Positions 36,599 through 45,685 of a stretch of 64,000 nt of DNA are shown here, piece by piece (position 1 is the stretch's first letter; each line of letters starts with the position of its first letter). The stretch is from Massilia sp. METH4 (GTDB lineage Bacteria > Pseudomonadota > Gammaproteobacteria > Burkholderiales > Burkholderiaceae_D), in assembly GCF_037094685.1 (NCBI RefSeq), contig NZ_CP146614.1, forward strand, positions 868,001 to 932,000, given 5' to 3'. Made by a program: the position numbers and the translations under genes. The notes under the pieces are model-generated. The model searched no databases, was not told the origin of the DNA, and saw only the letters and a list, made by a program, of their open reading frames with translations.

Positions 36599-38319
36599 GG
36601 CCTGTCTTCTCGAGAGGGTTGCGCGAACGTGATGACGAACCGGCCGGACGACCCCGGCACGGCCACGGGGCCCGTGTCGAAGCGGTATTCGTAGTCCAGC
36701 ATCGCGTCGTTGTTCAGGCACAGCTCCCGCGCCAGGTAGAGGCCCAGGCCCGTGCCCTTCGACGACGTAGTGTAGAACGGTTCGAACAGGTGGGCCCGCA
36801 CCTCTGTCGAGATGCCGGGACCGTCGTCCTGCACGTGCAGCTCGGCGCTGCGGCCCTGCACGCCGACCACGAACAGCCGGATCGACGAGGGTTGCCTGCT
36901 GGCATAGCGGATCGCATTGCCGAGCAGGTTGAGCAGCACGGCGCGCAGGTGCACGGGATCGAAGCGCACCGTCACGTCGCTCACGCGGGAAATATCGAGC
37001 ACGCGCGGGTCGAGCCGCTGCGTTTCGTCGAACTCGGCCTTCAACTCGGCCACGAGCGACGCCAGCGCCAGCGGCTCGTCGTGCGGGTGCGCCTTGCGCG
37101 ACAGTTGCAGGATGTCTTCCACCATACGGTTCACGCGCGCCACGTTGTCGCCGATGATCTTGACCAGCCGCGCGTGGACGGGCGAGTCCAGGTCTTCGGC
37201 CAGCAGCGAATTGGCGTGGCCGATCGCCGACAGCGGATTGCGCACCTCGTGCGCGATGCTGGCGGTCAACCGGCCCATCGAGGCCAGCTTCAGTTGCTGC
37301 GCCTGGTTTTCGATCGCCGTCACGTCCTGCAGGAAGATCACGTTGCGCTCGGTGCCCAGTTCCATCGTGTCGGCGGCGGCGAAGCGCACCTTCAGGTGGG
37401 CGGCCAGGTCGGCGCGCGCGCTCCAGGCGGCGGCCAGCTCCTGCAGCGCCGGGTCTGTGTAGGGCTTGATCGTCACATAGACGGTGTGGAGGGCTGGATT
37501 CGCACGCCAGTGGGCGTAGGCTTGCGCGATCGGGTGCAGCGAAGGCATCGCGGCCAGCCGCAGGCCCAGCGCGCCGGCCAGCCCCAGCATCTGCCGCGCG
37601 GCCGGGTTGCCGGCCAGGAGTTCGCCGTCCGGCCCCACCACCACGATGCCATCCCCGGCCTGCGACATCACCAGCCGGTTGACGGCCTGCTGCACGCCGA
37701 TCTCGACCCCGCGCTGCGCCGCCAGCGCCTCCTGCTTGATCAGCCGTGCCGCCATGCGGTTCACCAGCAGCACGGCGGCGAAGAAGGCCGCGCCGTACAG
37801 GCCGGCCTGCAGCACGGCCATGTCGCCGGCGCCCGACAGGGCACGCCAGATGCTCTCGGCCAGCATGTACAGCGAAGCAAGCGCCGTGCAGAACAGCGCG
37901 AGCATGAGCGGCGCCAGGATCGCGCAGCCGGCCAGCGGAAACAGGTAGAGGATCGCCAGGCCGCTGCGCAAGCCCCCGGCCGCTGTATACAACAGGGAGA
38001 TCACGACCAGGTCGCAGGCGACCTGCGAAAGCAGCTGCACCAGGAAACGGCGGCGCCACCAGGCGGCCATGAGCGCGAACACGATCGCCAGGAACAGGTA
38101 GGCGGCGCAGGTTTGCGCGTACAGGAAGTCGCCGGAAGTGGTCAGAGCGCGGCTGTCGATGCTCAGGTAGACCAGCAGCACCAGGGCGATGACCACGCGC
38201 GTGGCGTTCAGCGTTTGCAGCGAGCGCCAGAACGTTTCCCGCGCAGCAGCGGACAAATGCGGCGGCAAATGCCGGGGCAAGGCCGGCGGCGGCGTCGCGG
38301 TATCGATCACGCCGCTCAC
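36595..38319 (-). CDS. pilS: Type IV pilus sensor histidine kinase PilS
   Basis: 574 residues. The N-terminus has about six membrane helices (residues 30-190), then a PAS region (DGIVVVGPDGELLAGNPAARQ), a HisKA domain with the phospho-acceptor in ASIAHEVRNPLSAIGHANS, and an HATPase domain (LLNLLGNAIRYAS, VQDDGPGIS). It signals to PilR, with which it overlaps by 4 bp. The 10-bp gap from the small upstream gene suggests one operon with ccsA. Confidence 0.9.
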   Translation of the reverse strand: MSGVIDTATPPPALPRHLPPHLSAAARETFWRSLQTLNATRVVIALVLLVYLSIDSRALTTSGDFLYAQTCAAYLFLAIVFALMAAWWRRRFLVQLLSQVACDLVVISLLYTAAGGLRSGLAILYLFPLAGCAILAPLMLALFCTALASLYMLAESIWRALSGAGDMAVLQAGLYGAAFFAAVLLVNRMAARLIKQEALAAQRGVEIGVQQAVNRLVMSQAGDGIVVVGPDGELLAGNPAARQMLGLAGALGLRLAAMPSLHPIAQAYAHWRANPALHTVYVTIKPYTDPALQELAAAWSARADLAAHLKVRFAAADTMELGTERNVIFLQDVTAIENQAQQLKLASMGRLTASIAHEVRNPLSAIGHANSLLAEDLDSPVHARLVKIIGDNVARVNRMVEDILQLSRKAHPHDEPLALASLVAELKAEFDETQRLDPRVLDISRVSDVTVRFDPVHLRAVLLNLLGNAIRYASRQPSSIRLFVVGVQGRSAELHVQDDGPGISTEVRAHLFEPFYTTSSKGTGLGLYLARELCLNNDAMLDYEYRFDTGPVAVPGSSGRFVITFAQPSREDRP

Positions 38320-38329
38320 CCGGCCGGCG

Positions 38330-38605
38330 TCATTTCACGGGCGCGTGGGCCGGGCTGCAATAATCCCGCCCGCCCACCGGCACGTTTTCCGATGCGGGAA
38401 AATGCACGCCGCACTGGGCGCAGCGCAGCATCGGCTCGGCGCGCACCACCTCGCGCTGCGCCGACTGCCGCTGCTGCTCCCTTTGCTGCTGCTCCCTCTG
38501 CTGCTCCCACAGCTGCTGTTGCCGGCGCTGCGATTGCTTCAACTTGGAACGGATGGCGAAATACACCAGCAGCGCGAGCGCCAGCCAGAACAGAACACGT
38601 GTCAT
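38330..38605 (-). CDS. Small PP0621-type protein with membrane anchor and Cys motif
   Basis: 91 residues: an N-terminal membrane helix (VLFWLALALLVYFAIRSKL), a Gln/Arg-rich coiled coil (RRQQQLWEQQREQQQREQQ) and a C-terminal metal-binding-like motif MLRCAQCGVHFPASE with YCSPAHAP. This is the architecture of the PP0621 family, whose function is unknown. The start overlaps the ccsA stop (ATGA at 38605-38602), so the frame and start are secure. Confidence 0.83.
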   Translation of the reverse strand: MTRVLFWLALALLVYFAIRSKLKQSQRRQQQLWEQQREQQQREQQRQSAQREVVRAEPMLRCAQCGVHFPASENVPVGGRDYCSPAHAPVK

Positions 38606-39405
38606 GCGAAACCTCGGTGTAGCACTACTTCCAGGACAAAACGGCTGCCGACATAGGCCAGCAGCAAGGTGGCGAAGCCCGCCAGCGTGAACGACAGCGC
38701 CGTCTTGCCGCGCCAGCCGCGGAAGTGGCGGCCGGCCAGCAGCGCGGCGAACAGTATCCACGAGAGCAGCGTGAACACGGATTTATGGTCCCACTTCAGC
38801 GCCTGGCCGAACAGCTGCTCGGAAAAGACGATGCCGGACAGGACGGTCAGGCTGAGCAGCACGAAGCCGAAGCCGATCAGGCGGAACAGCAGCTTTTCCA
38901 TCGTCAGCAGCGCCGGCAACTGGTCCAGCGCGGCGGACAGGAACGTGACCTGCTCGCTGCGCGTGTGCAGGCGCGACTCCTGCAATGCCATCAGCACGGC
39001 GTGGAAGGCGGCGATCGTGAGCGTGCTGTAGGCCAGCGTGGCGATCGCGATGTGCCAGCCGAACATGGGCGAGCGGCCTTCCAGCGCGATCAGCGCGCCG
39101 GGGAACAGCGCCTGCAGCGCGCAGGCGATGGCGGCGCACGGCATCACCATGCGGCGCAGGCCATCGAGGGAGAAATTGCGGTTTTCGATCCAGTAGGCGC
39201 CCACCGAGATCCACAGGGCGGACGACAGCATCGCGGCAAAGCCCAGCCGCAGCGAGCCGGGCACCACGACATCCATCCATAGCCCGGCACCGTGCACCAG
39301 CCAGGCCAGCGCGGTGACGGCGGCAATCGGCCTGGCTTTCGCCGCGGGCAACAGGGCGCACACGAGGTACAGCAGCGCGGCTGCGATCAGGAGAATGGTT
39401 TGCAT
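38602..39405 (-). CDS. Cytochrome c assembly-type membrane protein (CcsA/YpjD family)
   Basis: 267 residues and eight or so membrane helices. Family features are FGWHIAIATLAYSTLTIAAF and ALKWDHKSVFTLLSWILFAA, where the conserved His and Trp resemble the WWD/haem-handling region of CcsA. YpjD relatives occur opposite ffh in many Proteobacteria. Here ffh is 7.5 kb away. Its role (haem handling or metal resistance) is not settled for this subfamily. Confidence 0.9.
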   Translation of the reverse strand: MQTILLIAAALLYLVCALLPAAKARPIAAVTALAWLVHGAGLWMDVVVPGSLRLGFAAMLSSALWISVGAYWIENRNFSLDGLRRMVMPCAAIACALQALFPGALIALEGRSPMFGWHIAIATLAYSTLTIAAFHAVLMALQESRLHTRSEQVTFLSAALDQLPALLTMEKLLFRLIGFGFVLLSLTVLSGIVFSEQLFGQALKWDHKSVFTLLSWILFAALLAGRHFRGWRGKTALSFTLAGFATLLLAYVGSRFVLEVVLHRGFA

Positions 39406-39462
39406 CCGCGCAGTTTACACTAACGCGGCTTTGGTGACCGGGGGCAAGAGCCGCCCGGGTCT

Positions 39463-39582
39463 GGTGTCTGACACCATTTCCCCTTGGGAAATGGTGTCAG
39501 ACACCGGTTTTCCGCGAACATGCCGACCTCGTGGGAAAACCGGTGTCGTACACCTTTTCCGCAGGAAAAGGTGTACGACACC
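39463..39582. repeat. Composite of two GGTGTC palindromes joined by a GGTTTTCC/GGGAAAACC pair
   Basis: 39463-39505 is GGTGTCTGACACCATTTC, a short loop, GAAATGGTGTCAGACACC. 39542-39582 is the GGTGTCGTACACC palindrome. Between them, ACCGGTTTTCC (39503-39513) faces GGGAAAACCGGT. The block shows the full modular form of the repeat family. Both IS110-type elements are inserted in sites of this form. Confidence 0.88.
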
Positions 39583-39599
39583 AAGAGCCGCGGGCCGGA

Positions 39600-40409
39600 T
39601 CAATCCACTGCCGCCAGCCGTACCTCGTCCTCGTGGTGCCGCTGCTGCTCCTCCATCACCAGCTGCCCCAGCTCGCGCTTCAGGGTGTTGAACTCGGGCG
39701 AGGAAGGATCGCGCAGCCGGGGCAGGTCGACGAGGATGTCGCGCTTGATCGTGCCGGGGCGGTAGGTCATCACCACGATGCGGTCGGCCAGGTAGATCGC
39801 TTCCTCGATCGAATGCGTCACGAAGATGATCGTCTTCCGGAGCTCGGACCAGATACGCAGCAGCTCGTCCTGCAGGTTGCGGCGGGTGAGCGCGTCGAGG
39901 GCGCCGAACGGTTCGTCCATCAGCATGATCGGCGAATCGAGCGCCAGCACGTGGGCGATCGCCACCCGCTGCCGCATGCCGCCGGACAGGTCCTTCGGGT
40001 AGCGCTGGCGGAAGTCCGACAGCGACAGCATGGCCAGCAGCTTGTCCACGGTCGCGCGGATCTTCTCCCTCGGCTGGCCCTTGATCTCCAGGCCGAAGGC
40101 GATGTTGTCCTCGACCGTCATCCAGGGGAACAGCGCGTATTCCTGGAATACCATGCCCCGTTCCGGGCCGGGGGCGGCGACCGCCGAGCCGTCGGCGGTG
40201 ATGATGCCCGAGGATGGCGGCGCGAAGCCGGCGATCGCGTTCAGCAGCGTCGACTTGCCGCAGCCCGAGGGCCCCAGCAGGCAGACGAACTGGCCACGCG
40301 GGATCGCCAGGTCGATATCCTTCAGGGCGACGACTTCCCGCCCGCCCGTGGCGAACACCTTGCTGACGCTTGAGACGATGATGTGCGGTTCATTGGCGTG
40401 CGCGTTCAT
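39600..40409 (-). CDS. ABC transporter ATP-binding protein (nitrate/sulfonate/taurine type)
   Basis: A 269-residue ATPase: Walker A LLGPSGCGKSTLLNAIAGF, Q-loop GMVFQEYALFPWM, signature LSGGMRQRVAIAHVLALD, Walker B IMLMDEPFGALDALT and a switch His in FVTHSIEEA. The sequence belongs to the SsuB/TauB/NrtD group. It is last in the operon SBP-permease-ATPase, with 1 bp between it and the permease. The substrate is unknown. Confidence 0.94.
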   Translation of the reverse strand: MNAHANEPHIIVSSVSKVFATGGREVVALKDIDLAIPRGQFVCLLGPSGCGKSTLLNAIAGFAPPSSGIITADGSAVAAPGPERGMVFQEYALFPWMTVEDNIAFGLEIKGQPREKIRATVDKLLAMLSLSDFRQRYPKDLSGGMRQRVAIAHVLALDSPIMLMDEPFGALDALTRRNLQDELLRIWSELRKTIIFVTHSIEEAIYLADRIVVMTYRPGTIKRDILVDLPRLRDPSSPEFNTLKRELGQLVMEEQQRHHEDEVRLAAVD

Positions 40410-40410
40410 G

Positions 40411-41232
40411 TCAGTTCTCCAGGCCGCGGTGCCAGCGCAGCAGGTGGTTGTTCAGGCGGTTCACGCCCACGTCGATGGCCAGCCCGATGAGGCCAATGGT
40501 GAACATGCCGGCGATGATCTTGTCCGACCAGAAGTATTCGCGCGCCTCGGTGATGCGGAATCCCAGCCCGTTGCTCACGGCGATCATCTCGGCCACGATG
40601 ACGACGATGAACGCCGTGCCGATGCCGATCCGCACGCCGGACAATATATAAGGCACGGCGGCCGGCAGGATCACGCGCAGGAACATCGTGCTGCCCGCGG
40701 CGCCCAGGTTGCGGGCGGCACGGATATAGATGCCGTCCACCTGCCGCACGCCGGCGATGGTGTTCATCAGCACGGGGAAGAAGGCGCCCAGTGCGATCAG
40801 GAACACGGCGGGCGGGTTGCCGAGCCCGAACCACAGGATCGACAGCGGAATGTAGGCGATCGGCGGAATCGGCCGCAGCAGCTGCACGAGGGGATTGAGC
40901 CACGCATACACGCGCGGGCTGGCGCCCATCGACAGGCCGATCGGCAGCGCCAGGCCGGCGCCGATGGCGAAGCCGACCGCCACGCGATACAGGCTGCCGA
41001 GCGAATCGTGGATCAATTCGCCGGACGCGGCCCAGGCCAGCCAGGATTGCGTGGCCGGATCGTGCGGCTGCAACGGCAACGCGTATTCAACCCATTTCGT
41101 CACCACCGCCCAGGGCGACGGCAGCACCTGGGGGTTCACCCACCCCAGGCTGGATGCGACCTGCCAGGCGGCGATCGCGAGCACCGGCACCACGAGGCCG
41201 GTGCCCACCTCGCGCCAGTCGATGCGTGCCAT
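40411..41232 (-). CDS. ABC transporter permease (SsuC/TauC type)
   Basis: A 273-residue inner-membrane permease with about six helices and the EAA-loop region typical of the SsuC/TauC/NrtB group (NLGAAGSTMFLRVILPAAVPY). It works with the adjacent ATPase and the binding protein 10 bp upstream. Confidence 0.93.
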   Translation of the reverse strand: MARIDWREVGTGLVVPVLAIAAWQVASSLGWVNPQVLPSPWAVVTKWVEYALPLQPHDPATQSWLAWAASGELIHDSLGSLYRVAVGFAIGAGLALPIGLSMGASPRVYAWLNPLVQLLRPIPPIAYIPLSILWFGLGNPPAVFLIALGAFFPVLMNTIAGVRQVDGIYIRAARNLGAAGSTMFLRVILPAAVPYILSGVRIGIGTAFIVVIVAEMIAVSNGLGFRITEAREYFWSDKIIAGMFTIGLIGLAIDVGVNRLNNHLLRWHRGLEN

Positions 41233-41242
41233 GGCCGGCCTC

Positions 41243-42259
41243 CTATTTCACGCCCAGGCTTTTCTTGGCCTGGTCCAGCAGGTCGGTCTTGACCCAGTCC
41301 TTGGCCAGCGGCGGGCGGCTCATGCGGCCCACGCCGGTCTTCACCATCACGTCGGTGGTCGTCTGGATATGCGCGGGGGTGATGTCGTAGGTGTAGGGCG
41401 AGTTGCCGATCGCATCCTCGAAGTCGTCCTTCGAAATCTGGCCCTTGAATACCACGTCGCGCACGTACTTCTCGGCCGTCGCCTTGTTGTCGATGAAGGT
41501 CTTGGTCGCCTCCAGGAAGCAGCGCATGAACTTCTCGGCCACCGGGCGGCGCTCGTTGTAGAACTTCTCCGTCATCACCATCGTGCGCACCGGTTCGCCG
41601 ATCGGCGTGTTGTACGGCTTCATGATCTCGGTGCCGAAGCCCTTGTTGATGGCCTGCGAGGATTGCGGCTCGGATTGCATCATGGCGTCGATGTTCTTGC
41701 CCAGCAGCGCCTGGTTCAAGTCGGCGTAGGCGAGGAACACCAGGCGCACGTCCTTGCCCGGCTGGTCCGAAGCCGTCAGCCCCGCCTGCTGCAGCTCGGC
41801 CAGCAGCAGCACTTCCTGGATGCCACCCCGCGTCACGCCCACGCGCTTGCCCTTCAGGTCGCGAAGCGATTTCATGTTCAGATCCGCGCGGCCCACGAGC
41901 CGGGCGCCGCCCTTGGCGAAGCCGGCCACCACGTAGATCGGCGCGCCGCCGGCCCGCCCGGAAATGGCTGCCTCGGACGCCGTGGCGCCCACGTCGAGCT
42001 CGCCGGCGATGATCGCCTGCATCACGTCCAGGCCCTTGGCGAACACATGTTCCTCGACCTTGATGCCGCACTTCGGCGCAATCTCCTTTATGTACGAGAC
42101 CGCACCGTAGTGGGCGAACTTCAGGTTGCCCAGCCTGACCACGTCCTGCGCCTGGGCGCCATGGACGGCGCCGAGCGCCAGCACTGCCATCCCCAACCTG
42201 GTTGCCCACTCAGTTGCCCACTTGGTTGCCCACTCCGCCACCATCGACTTCACTTTCAT
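41243..42259 (-). CDS. ABC transporter substrate-binding protein (SsuA/NrtA-like)
   Basis: A 338-residue periplasmic type II binding protein of the NMT1/THI5-like group. Visible segments are VVRLGNLKFAHYGAVSYIKE and DLKGKRVGVTRGGIQEVLLL. The signal peptide is unusual: its n-region holds three tandem WAT units (EWATKWATEWAT) encoded by a 12-bp minisatellite before LGMAVLALGAVHGAQAQ. MVAEW, 5 codons in, is an alternative start. The ligand cannot be assigned; aliphatic sulfonates, taurine or nitrate are the known options for the family. Confidence 0.9.
   Translation of the reverse strand: MKVKSMVAEWATKWATEWATRLGMAVLALGAVHGAQAQDVVRLGNLKFAHYGAVSYIKEIAPKCGIKVEEHVFAKGLDVMQAIIAGELDVGATASEAAISGRAGGAPIYVVAGFAKGGARLVGRADLNMKSLRDLKGKRVGVTRGGIQEVLLLAELQQAGLTASDQPGKDVRLVFLAYADLNQALLGKNIDAMMQSEPQSSQAINKGFGTEIMKPYNTPIGEPVRTMVMTEKFYNERRPVAEKFMRCFLEATKTFIDNKATAEKYVRDVVFKGQISKDDFEDAIGNSPYTYDITPAHIQTTTDVMVKTGVGRMSRPPLAKDWVKTDLLDQAKKSLGVK
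42200..42235. repeat. Three 12-bp tandem repeats in a signal-peptide region
   Basis: GGTTGCCCACTC, AGTTGCCCACTT, GGTTGCCCACTC: three units. Because the unit is 12 bp, copy change keeps the frame and adds or removes four residues before the hydrophobic core. Confidence 0.85.
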
Positions 42260-42525
42260 CCGGGTTTCTCCTCGAAAGAACGATCAGGCCGGGCTTACCG
42301 GCCACAGCGATTGCCCGGTCATCATACCGTGCCGCCCTGTGTCGTAGTCAGGTTGTGTTGCCGTTATGCACAACCGGACCACGAGCACGAGCACAATGCC
42401 CCGCCGGCAAAAACTGTCGTTGAGAAATAACAAGAGTTGCGTCCGCGCCCGCGTGGCTTTCCGTGAGATTTCTCGCGTTCCGTGCGGCGCATAATGCATC
42501 GCAATCGATCATGAAAGGGAAGACC

Positions 42526-44613
42526 ATGACCTCCTATGCAAGGCTGGCTCCGTTCCTGCTGGCCGCGAGCCTGCTGGCGGCTTGTGGCGGCGGGGGTTCC
42601 GACACGCCGGCACCGGCGACGGCACCCGGCTCCTCGGGCCCGGTTACGCTCAGTGCGACCGCCGGCACGACGCAGTTGCTCCCCGGCGGCACGGCCACGC
42701 TGACCGGCACCGCCTCCGACAACAGCGCGATCACCTGGCAGCTCGCCCAGGGGTCACCCGGCGCGCTGTCGGCCGCGACCGGTGCATCCGTCACCTATAC
42801 CGCTCCCGCATCGGGCCTATCGGCCCCCACGCCGGTGACGGTCAGCGCCACGGCCGGCGGCGCGACGAAGACGGTCACGCTGCTCGTCCACCCCTCGCCC
42901 GGCACCCCGGGCCTCAGCCTGCTCGCCGGCTCGCTCGGCAGCCACACGATCGTCGACGGAACGGGCACCGCGGCGCGCTTCGGGTCGATCGGCGACATGG
43001 CGGTGGCGGCCGATGGTTCGCTGGCCGTGGTCGACTTCAAGAAGCTGCTGCCGGTCGTGCGCCGGATCGGCGCCACGGGCGCCGTGACGTCGATCCCCGT
43101 CCCGGCCGGCGAGGATCCGGTATTCTGGGCCGTGCACGCGCTGGGCGTCGCTGCCGACGGCACCGCCTGGATGGTGCGCGAAAACGGGGTCCTGGGCACA
43201 TTGCTGAGACTCGGCACGGATGGCAACGTGTCCGCCGCCGGCGGCCCGCAGCCGGAACTTCTCGGGGCCACCGGGCTGGTCGCAGGCGCCGCCGGCGAGC
43301 TGTTCGTGCAGACGACGAGCTACTCGGCATGCGCCCTCTATCGCGTCACCGACCAGGGCGCCGTCGCCCTGCTCGCCGGTGGCGGATGCGGGGCGCCCCT
43401 GGACGGGCGCGGCGCCGCCGCGGTGTTCAGCGCGCCGTCCGACCTGACCCGCGCCGCCGACGGCAGCCTGTACATGGTGGACGACGAGCAGATCCGCCGG
43501 ATCGCGATGGATGGGACCGTGACGACGATCGTGCCGCGCGACAGCGCGGGCGTTCCCGTGCTGACCTTCCCGTTCAGGCCCCGCAGCATCGCCGCGCGGC
43601 CCGACGGCTCGCTTGCACTGCTGGCATGGGACGCGAAGGAACAGGTCGTGTGGAGCGTGGCGCCGGACGGGCTGGCCACGGTACTGTTGCGCCGCCCGGT
43701 CGTCCCCGTCGTGAACGGCACGAGTCGCCGGACCGATTTCGCGCTCGTGCGCAGCGATGCGGCGGGACGGCTGCTGCTCGCCACTCAAGGTGAAATCCAC
43801 GTGCTGCAAGGCAGCACCACCACCCTGTTTGCCGGCCTGGAGGACGACGCCGTCGCCGACGTGGACGGCGCGGGTGCCGCCGCGCGCTTCGTCGATCCCA
43901 AGTATGTTGCTTCCGACCTGCGCGGCAACGTGTACGTTGCCGATCAACCGGTCTATTACAACCAGCCCGTCGGCTTCAGCAATGACCGGGGACTGTATGT
44001 GCGCAGGATCGATACATCCGGCAACGTGACGACGGTGATCCGGAATGCGCAGTTCGGCCGGCCGGCGGGCCTGCTGGCCGACCAGGGCGGCAACCTGTAT
44101 GTCGTCGAGCAGAACTCCTTGAACGGCCGCTACCGCATGCCCGGCGGCGCCGTGTACAAGATCGGGCCGGACGGCACCACCACCCTGATCGCGGGCACGC
44201 TCGCCGCCAGCGGCAGCGTCGACGGCAAGGGCCCGGAGGCGCGCTTCGTCTGGCCGACCTTCGCCGGCATCGCGCCGGACGGCACGCTGTATGTCAACGA
44301 CGATGGCGGCGTGCTGCGCAAGGTCGCCCAGGACGGCACGGTGACGACGGTGACGGCGCTCCCCGACGACGTGGCACGCGCGCCGGACGGCAAGCGCTAC
44401 GGGTACGACGGCGAGACGGTGTACCGGATCGAGGCCGATGGAAGCCGCACCGTGGTGGCCGGCAGCAAGGGCATGGAGGGCACGGTGCTGGGTCCATTGC
44501 CCGGCGCCCTGTCCGCCCCGATCGTGACCGACGGCATGCTCGGCCCGACCGGCTTGCACACGTTCGCGCTGATTTCCAACTCCGCCATCGTGAAGCTGGT
44601 CCTGCCCCACTGA
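42526..44613 (+). CDS. NHL-repeat lipoprotein with Ig-like domain
   Basis: 695 residues. The lipobox LLAACGGGG places the lipidated Cys at residue 20. An Ig-like beta sandwich (GTTQLLPGGTATLTGTASD to VTVSATAGGATKTVTL) is followed by NHL-type propeller repeats with LAGSLGSHTIVDGTGTAARF, LFAGLEDDAVADVDGAGAAA and LIAGTLAASGSVDGKGPEAR. These repeats form six-bladed propellers that bind proteins or ligands at the surface. The ATG at 42526 has AGGGA upstream and gives a compact lipoprotein signal. The partner is unknown. Confidence 0.87.
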   Translation: MTSYARLAPFLLAASLLAACGGGGSDTPAPATAPGSSGPVTLSATAGTTQLLPGGTATLTGTASDNSAITWQLAQGSPGALSAATGASVTYTAPASGLSAPTPVTVSATAGGATKTVTLLVHPSPGTPGLSLLAGSLGSHTIVDGTGTAARFGSIGDMAVAADGSLAVVDFKKLLPVVRRIGATGAVTSIPVPAGEDPVFWAVHALGVAADGTAWMVRENGVLGTLLRLGTDGNVSAAGGPQPELLGATGLVAGAAGELFVQTTSYSACALYRVTDQGAVALLAGGGCGAPLDGRGAAAVFSAPSDLTRAADGSLYMVDDEQIRRIAMDGTVTTIVPRDSAGVPVLTFPFRPRSIAARPDGSLALLAWDAKEQVVWSVAPDGLATVLLRRPVVPVVNGTSRRTDFALVRSDAAGRLLLATQGEIHVLQGSTTTLFAGLEDDAVADVDGAGAAARFVDPKYVASDLRGNVYVADQPVYYNQPVGFSNDRGLYVRRIDTSGNVTTVIRNAQFGRPAGLLADQGGNLYVVEQNSLNGRYRMPGGAVYKIGPDGTTTLIAGTLAASGSVDGKGPEARFVWPTFAGIAPDGTLYVNDDGGVLRKVAQDGTVTTVTALPDDVARAPDGKRYGYDGETVYRIEADGSRTVVAGSKGMEGTVLGPLPGALSAPIVTDGMLGPTGLHTFALISNSAIVKLVLPH

Positions 44614-44655
44614 TGGAGAAAAGCGGGGGTGCGGCAACGGCCGCCGCGCCCCCGA

Positions 44656-45681
44656 TCAGTCGTTGCCGTGACTGTCCTGGCCGTGCCGGCGCACCCGTGC
44701 CAGGCGTTCGCCCGTGTCGGGATGGCTGGACAGGTAGGCCGGCACCCGCGCCTCCTTCTCCAGTTCCTGGAAGGCCGCGAAGACGTGTTCCAGGTGTGCC
44801 AGCGGCAAGCCATTGCGTTGCAGCAGGGCGACCGCGTAATCGTCGGCTTCCCGCTCGGCGTCGCGCGAATAGTGCAGGTCGAGTGCCAGCGCCGGCAGGC
44901 CGGCCACCAGCGAGCTGGCATCGCCGGAGAGCAGCAGCCCGGCCGCCGCCACGGCGGAGCCCTGGATCAGCCGGCGCGTCAGGTGGCGTCCGTGCAGGTG
45001 GCCGAGTTCGTGCGCCAGCGTGGCCATCACGGCCCCGTCGTCATCGAGCAACTCCACCATCTCGTCGGTCAGCACGATGTCGCCGGACGGCAGCGCGAAC
45101 GCGTTCGGTCCGATGCGGCTCTTGCGAAACAGCAGGCGCCACTCGGGCGCCGGGCCGTCGAAGGTGTCGGGCGGCACGAGCCGCGCAAAGCGCTCGGCCA
45201 GTTCGCCGCGCCGGGCCGCCGGCAATTGGCTGGGCGAGAACACATGGCGGTCCAGCAGCGCCAGCGTGCCCTGCCCCATCTGCCGCTCGACCGCCACGGG
45301 CAGGTTGCGCGCCACCAGGTCGGCGCCGACCGGCAGCACGAACAGGTAGCCCAGCACCAGCACGGCGGCCGTCGCGCCCAGCGCTGCCACCGCGCCGCGC
45401 CAGCTCTGCTGCATCCGCACCACCGTGGTGTCGCGATGGCCCGTCGCGTGCAGCAGGGCGTCCAGCGCCTGCTGGTCGTCCGCTTCGAACGTGGCTTCGT
45501 CGGGGAACGTGAGCTTGCGCGGTGCGCGGGCGATCCGCTCGGCCACGCGCATCTCCGCCAGTGGCGTGCTGCGTTCCACGTCGCCGGCCAGGTGCACGGC
45601 GCCATCGCGCACGGCCAGCGTCACGCGATGGGCGCGCGACGTGAGGCCGTCGAAGTAGCTGCCGGTCAGTTCTTCCGCCAT
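44656..45681 (-). CDS. M48-family membrane metalloprotease
   Basis: 341 residues. A cytoplasmic N-terminal region (residues 1-95) is followed by one membrane helix (AVAALGATAAVLVLGYLFVL) and a periplasmic zinc protease domain with ATLAHELGHLHGRHLTR (HExxH) and a third ligand Glu in DAEREADDYAV. It resembles HtpX/YcaL-type quality-control proteases. It follows the DUF898 gene by 4 bp, an arrangement in which the two are often linked. Confidence 0.93.
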   Translation of the reverse strand: MAEELTGSYFDGLTSRAHRVTLAVRDGAVHLAGDVERSTPLAEMRVAERIARAPRKLTFPDEATFEADDQQALDALLHATGHRDTTVVRMQQSWRGAVAALGATAAVLVLGYLFVLPVGADLVARNLPVAVERQMGQGTLALLDRHVFSPSQLPAARRGELAERFARLVPPDTFDGPAPEWRLLFRKSRIGPNAFALPSGDIVLTDEMVELLDDDGAVMATLAHELGHLHGRHLTRRLIQGSAVAAAGLLLSGDASSLVAGLPALALDLHYSRDAEREADDYAVALLQRNGLPLAHLEHVFAAFQELEKEARVPAYLSSHPDTGERLARVRRHGQDSHGND

Positions 45682-45685
45682 GGCG

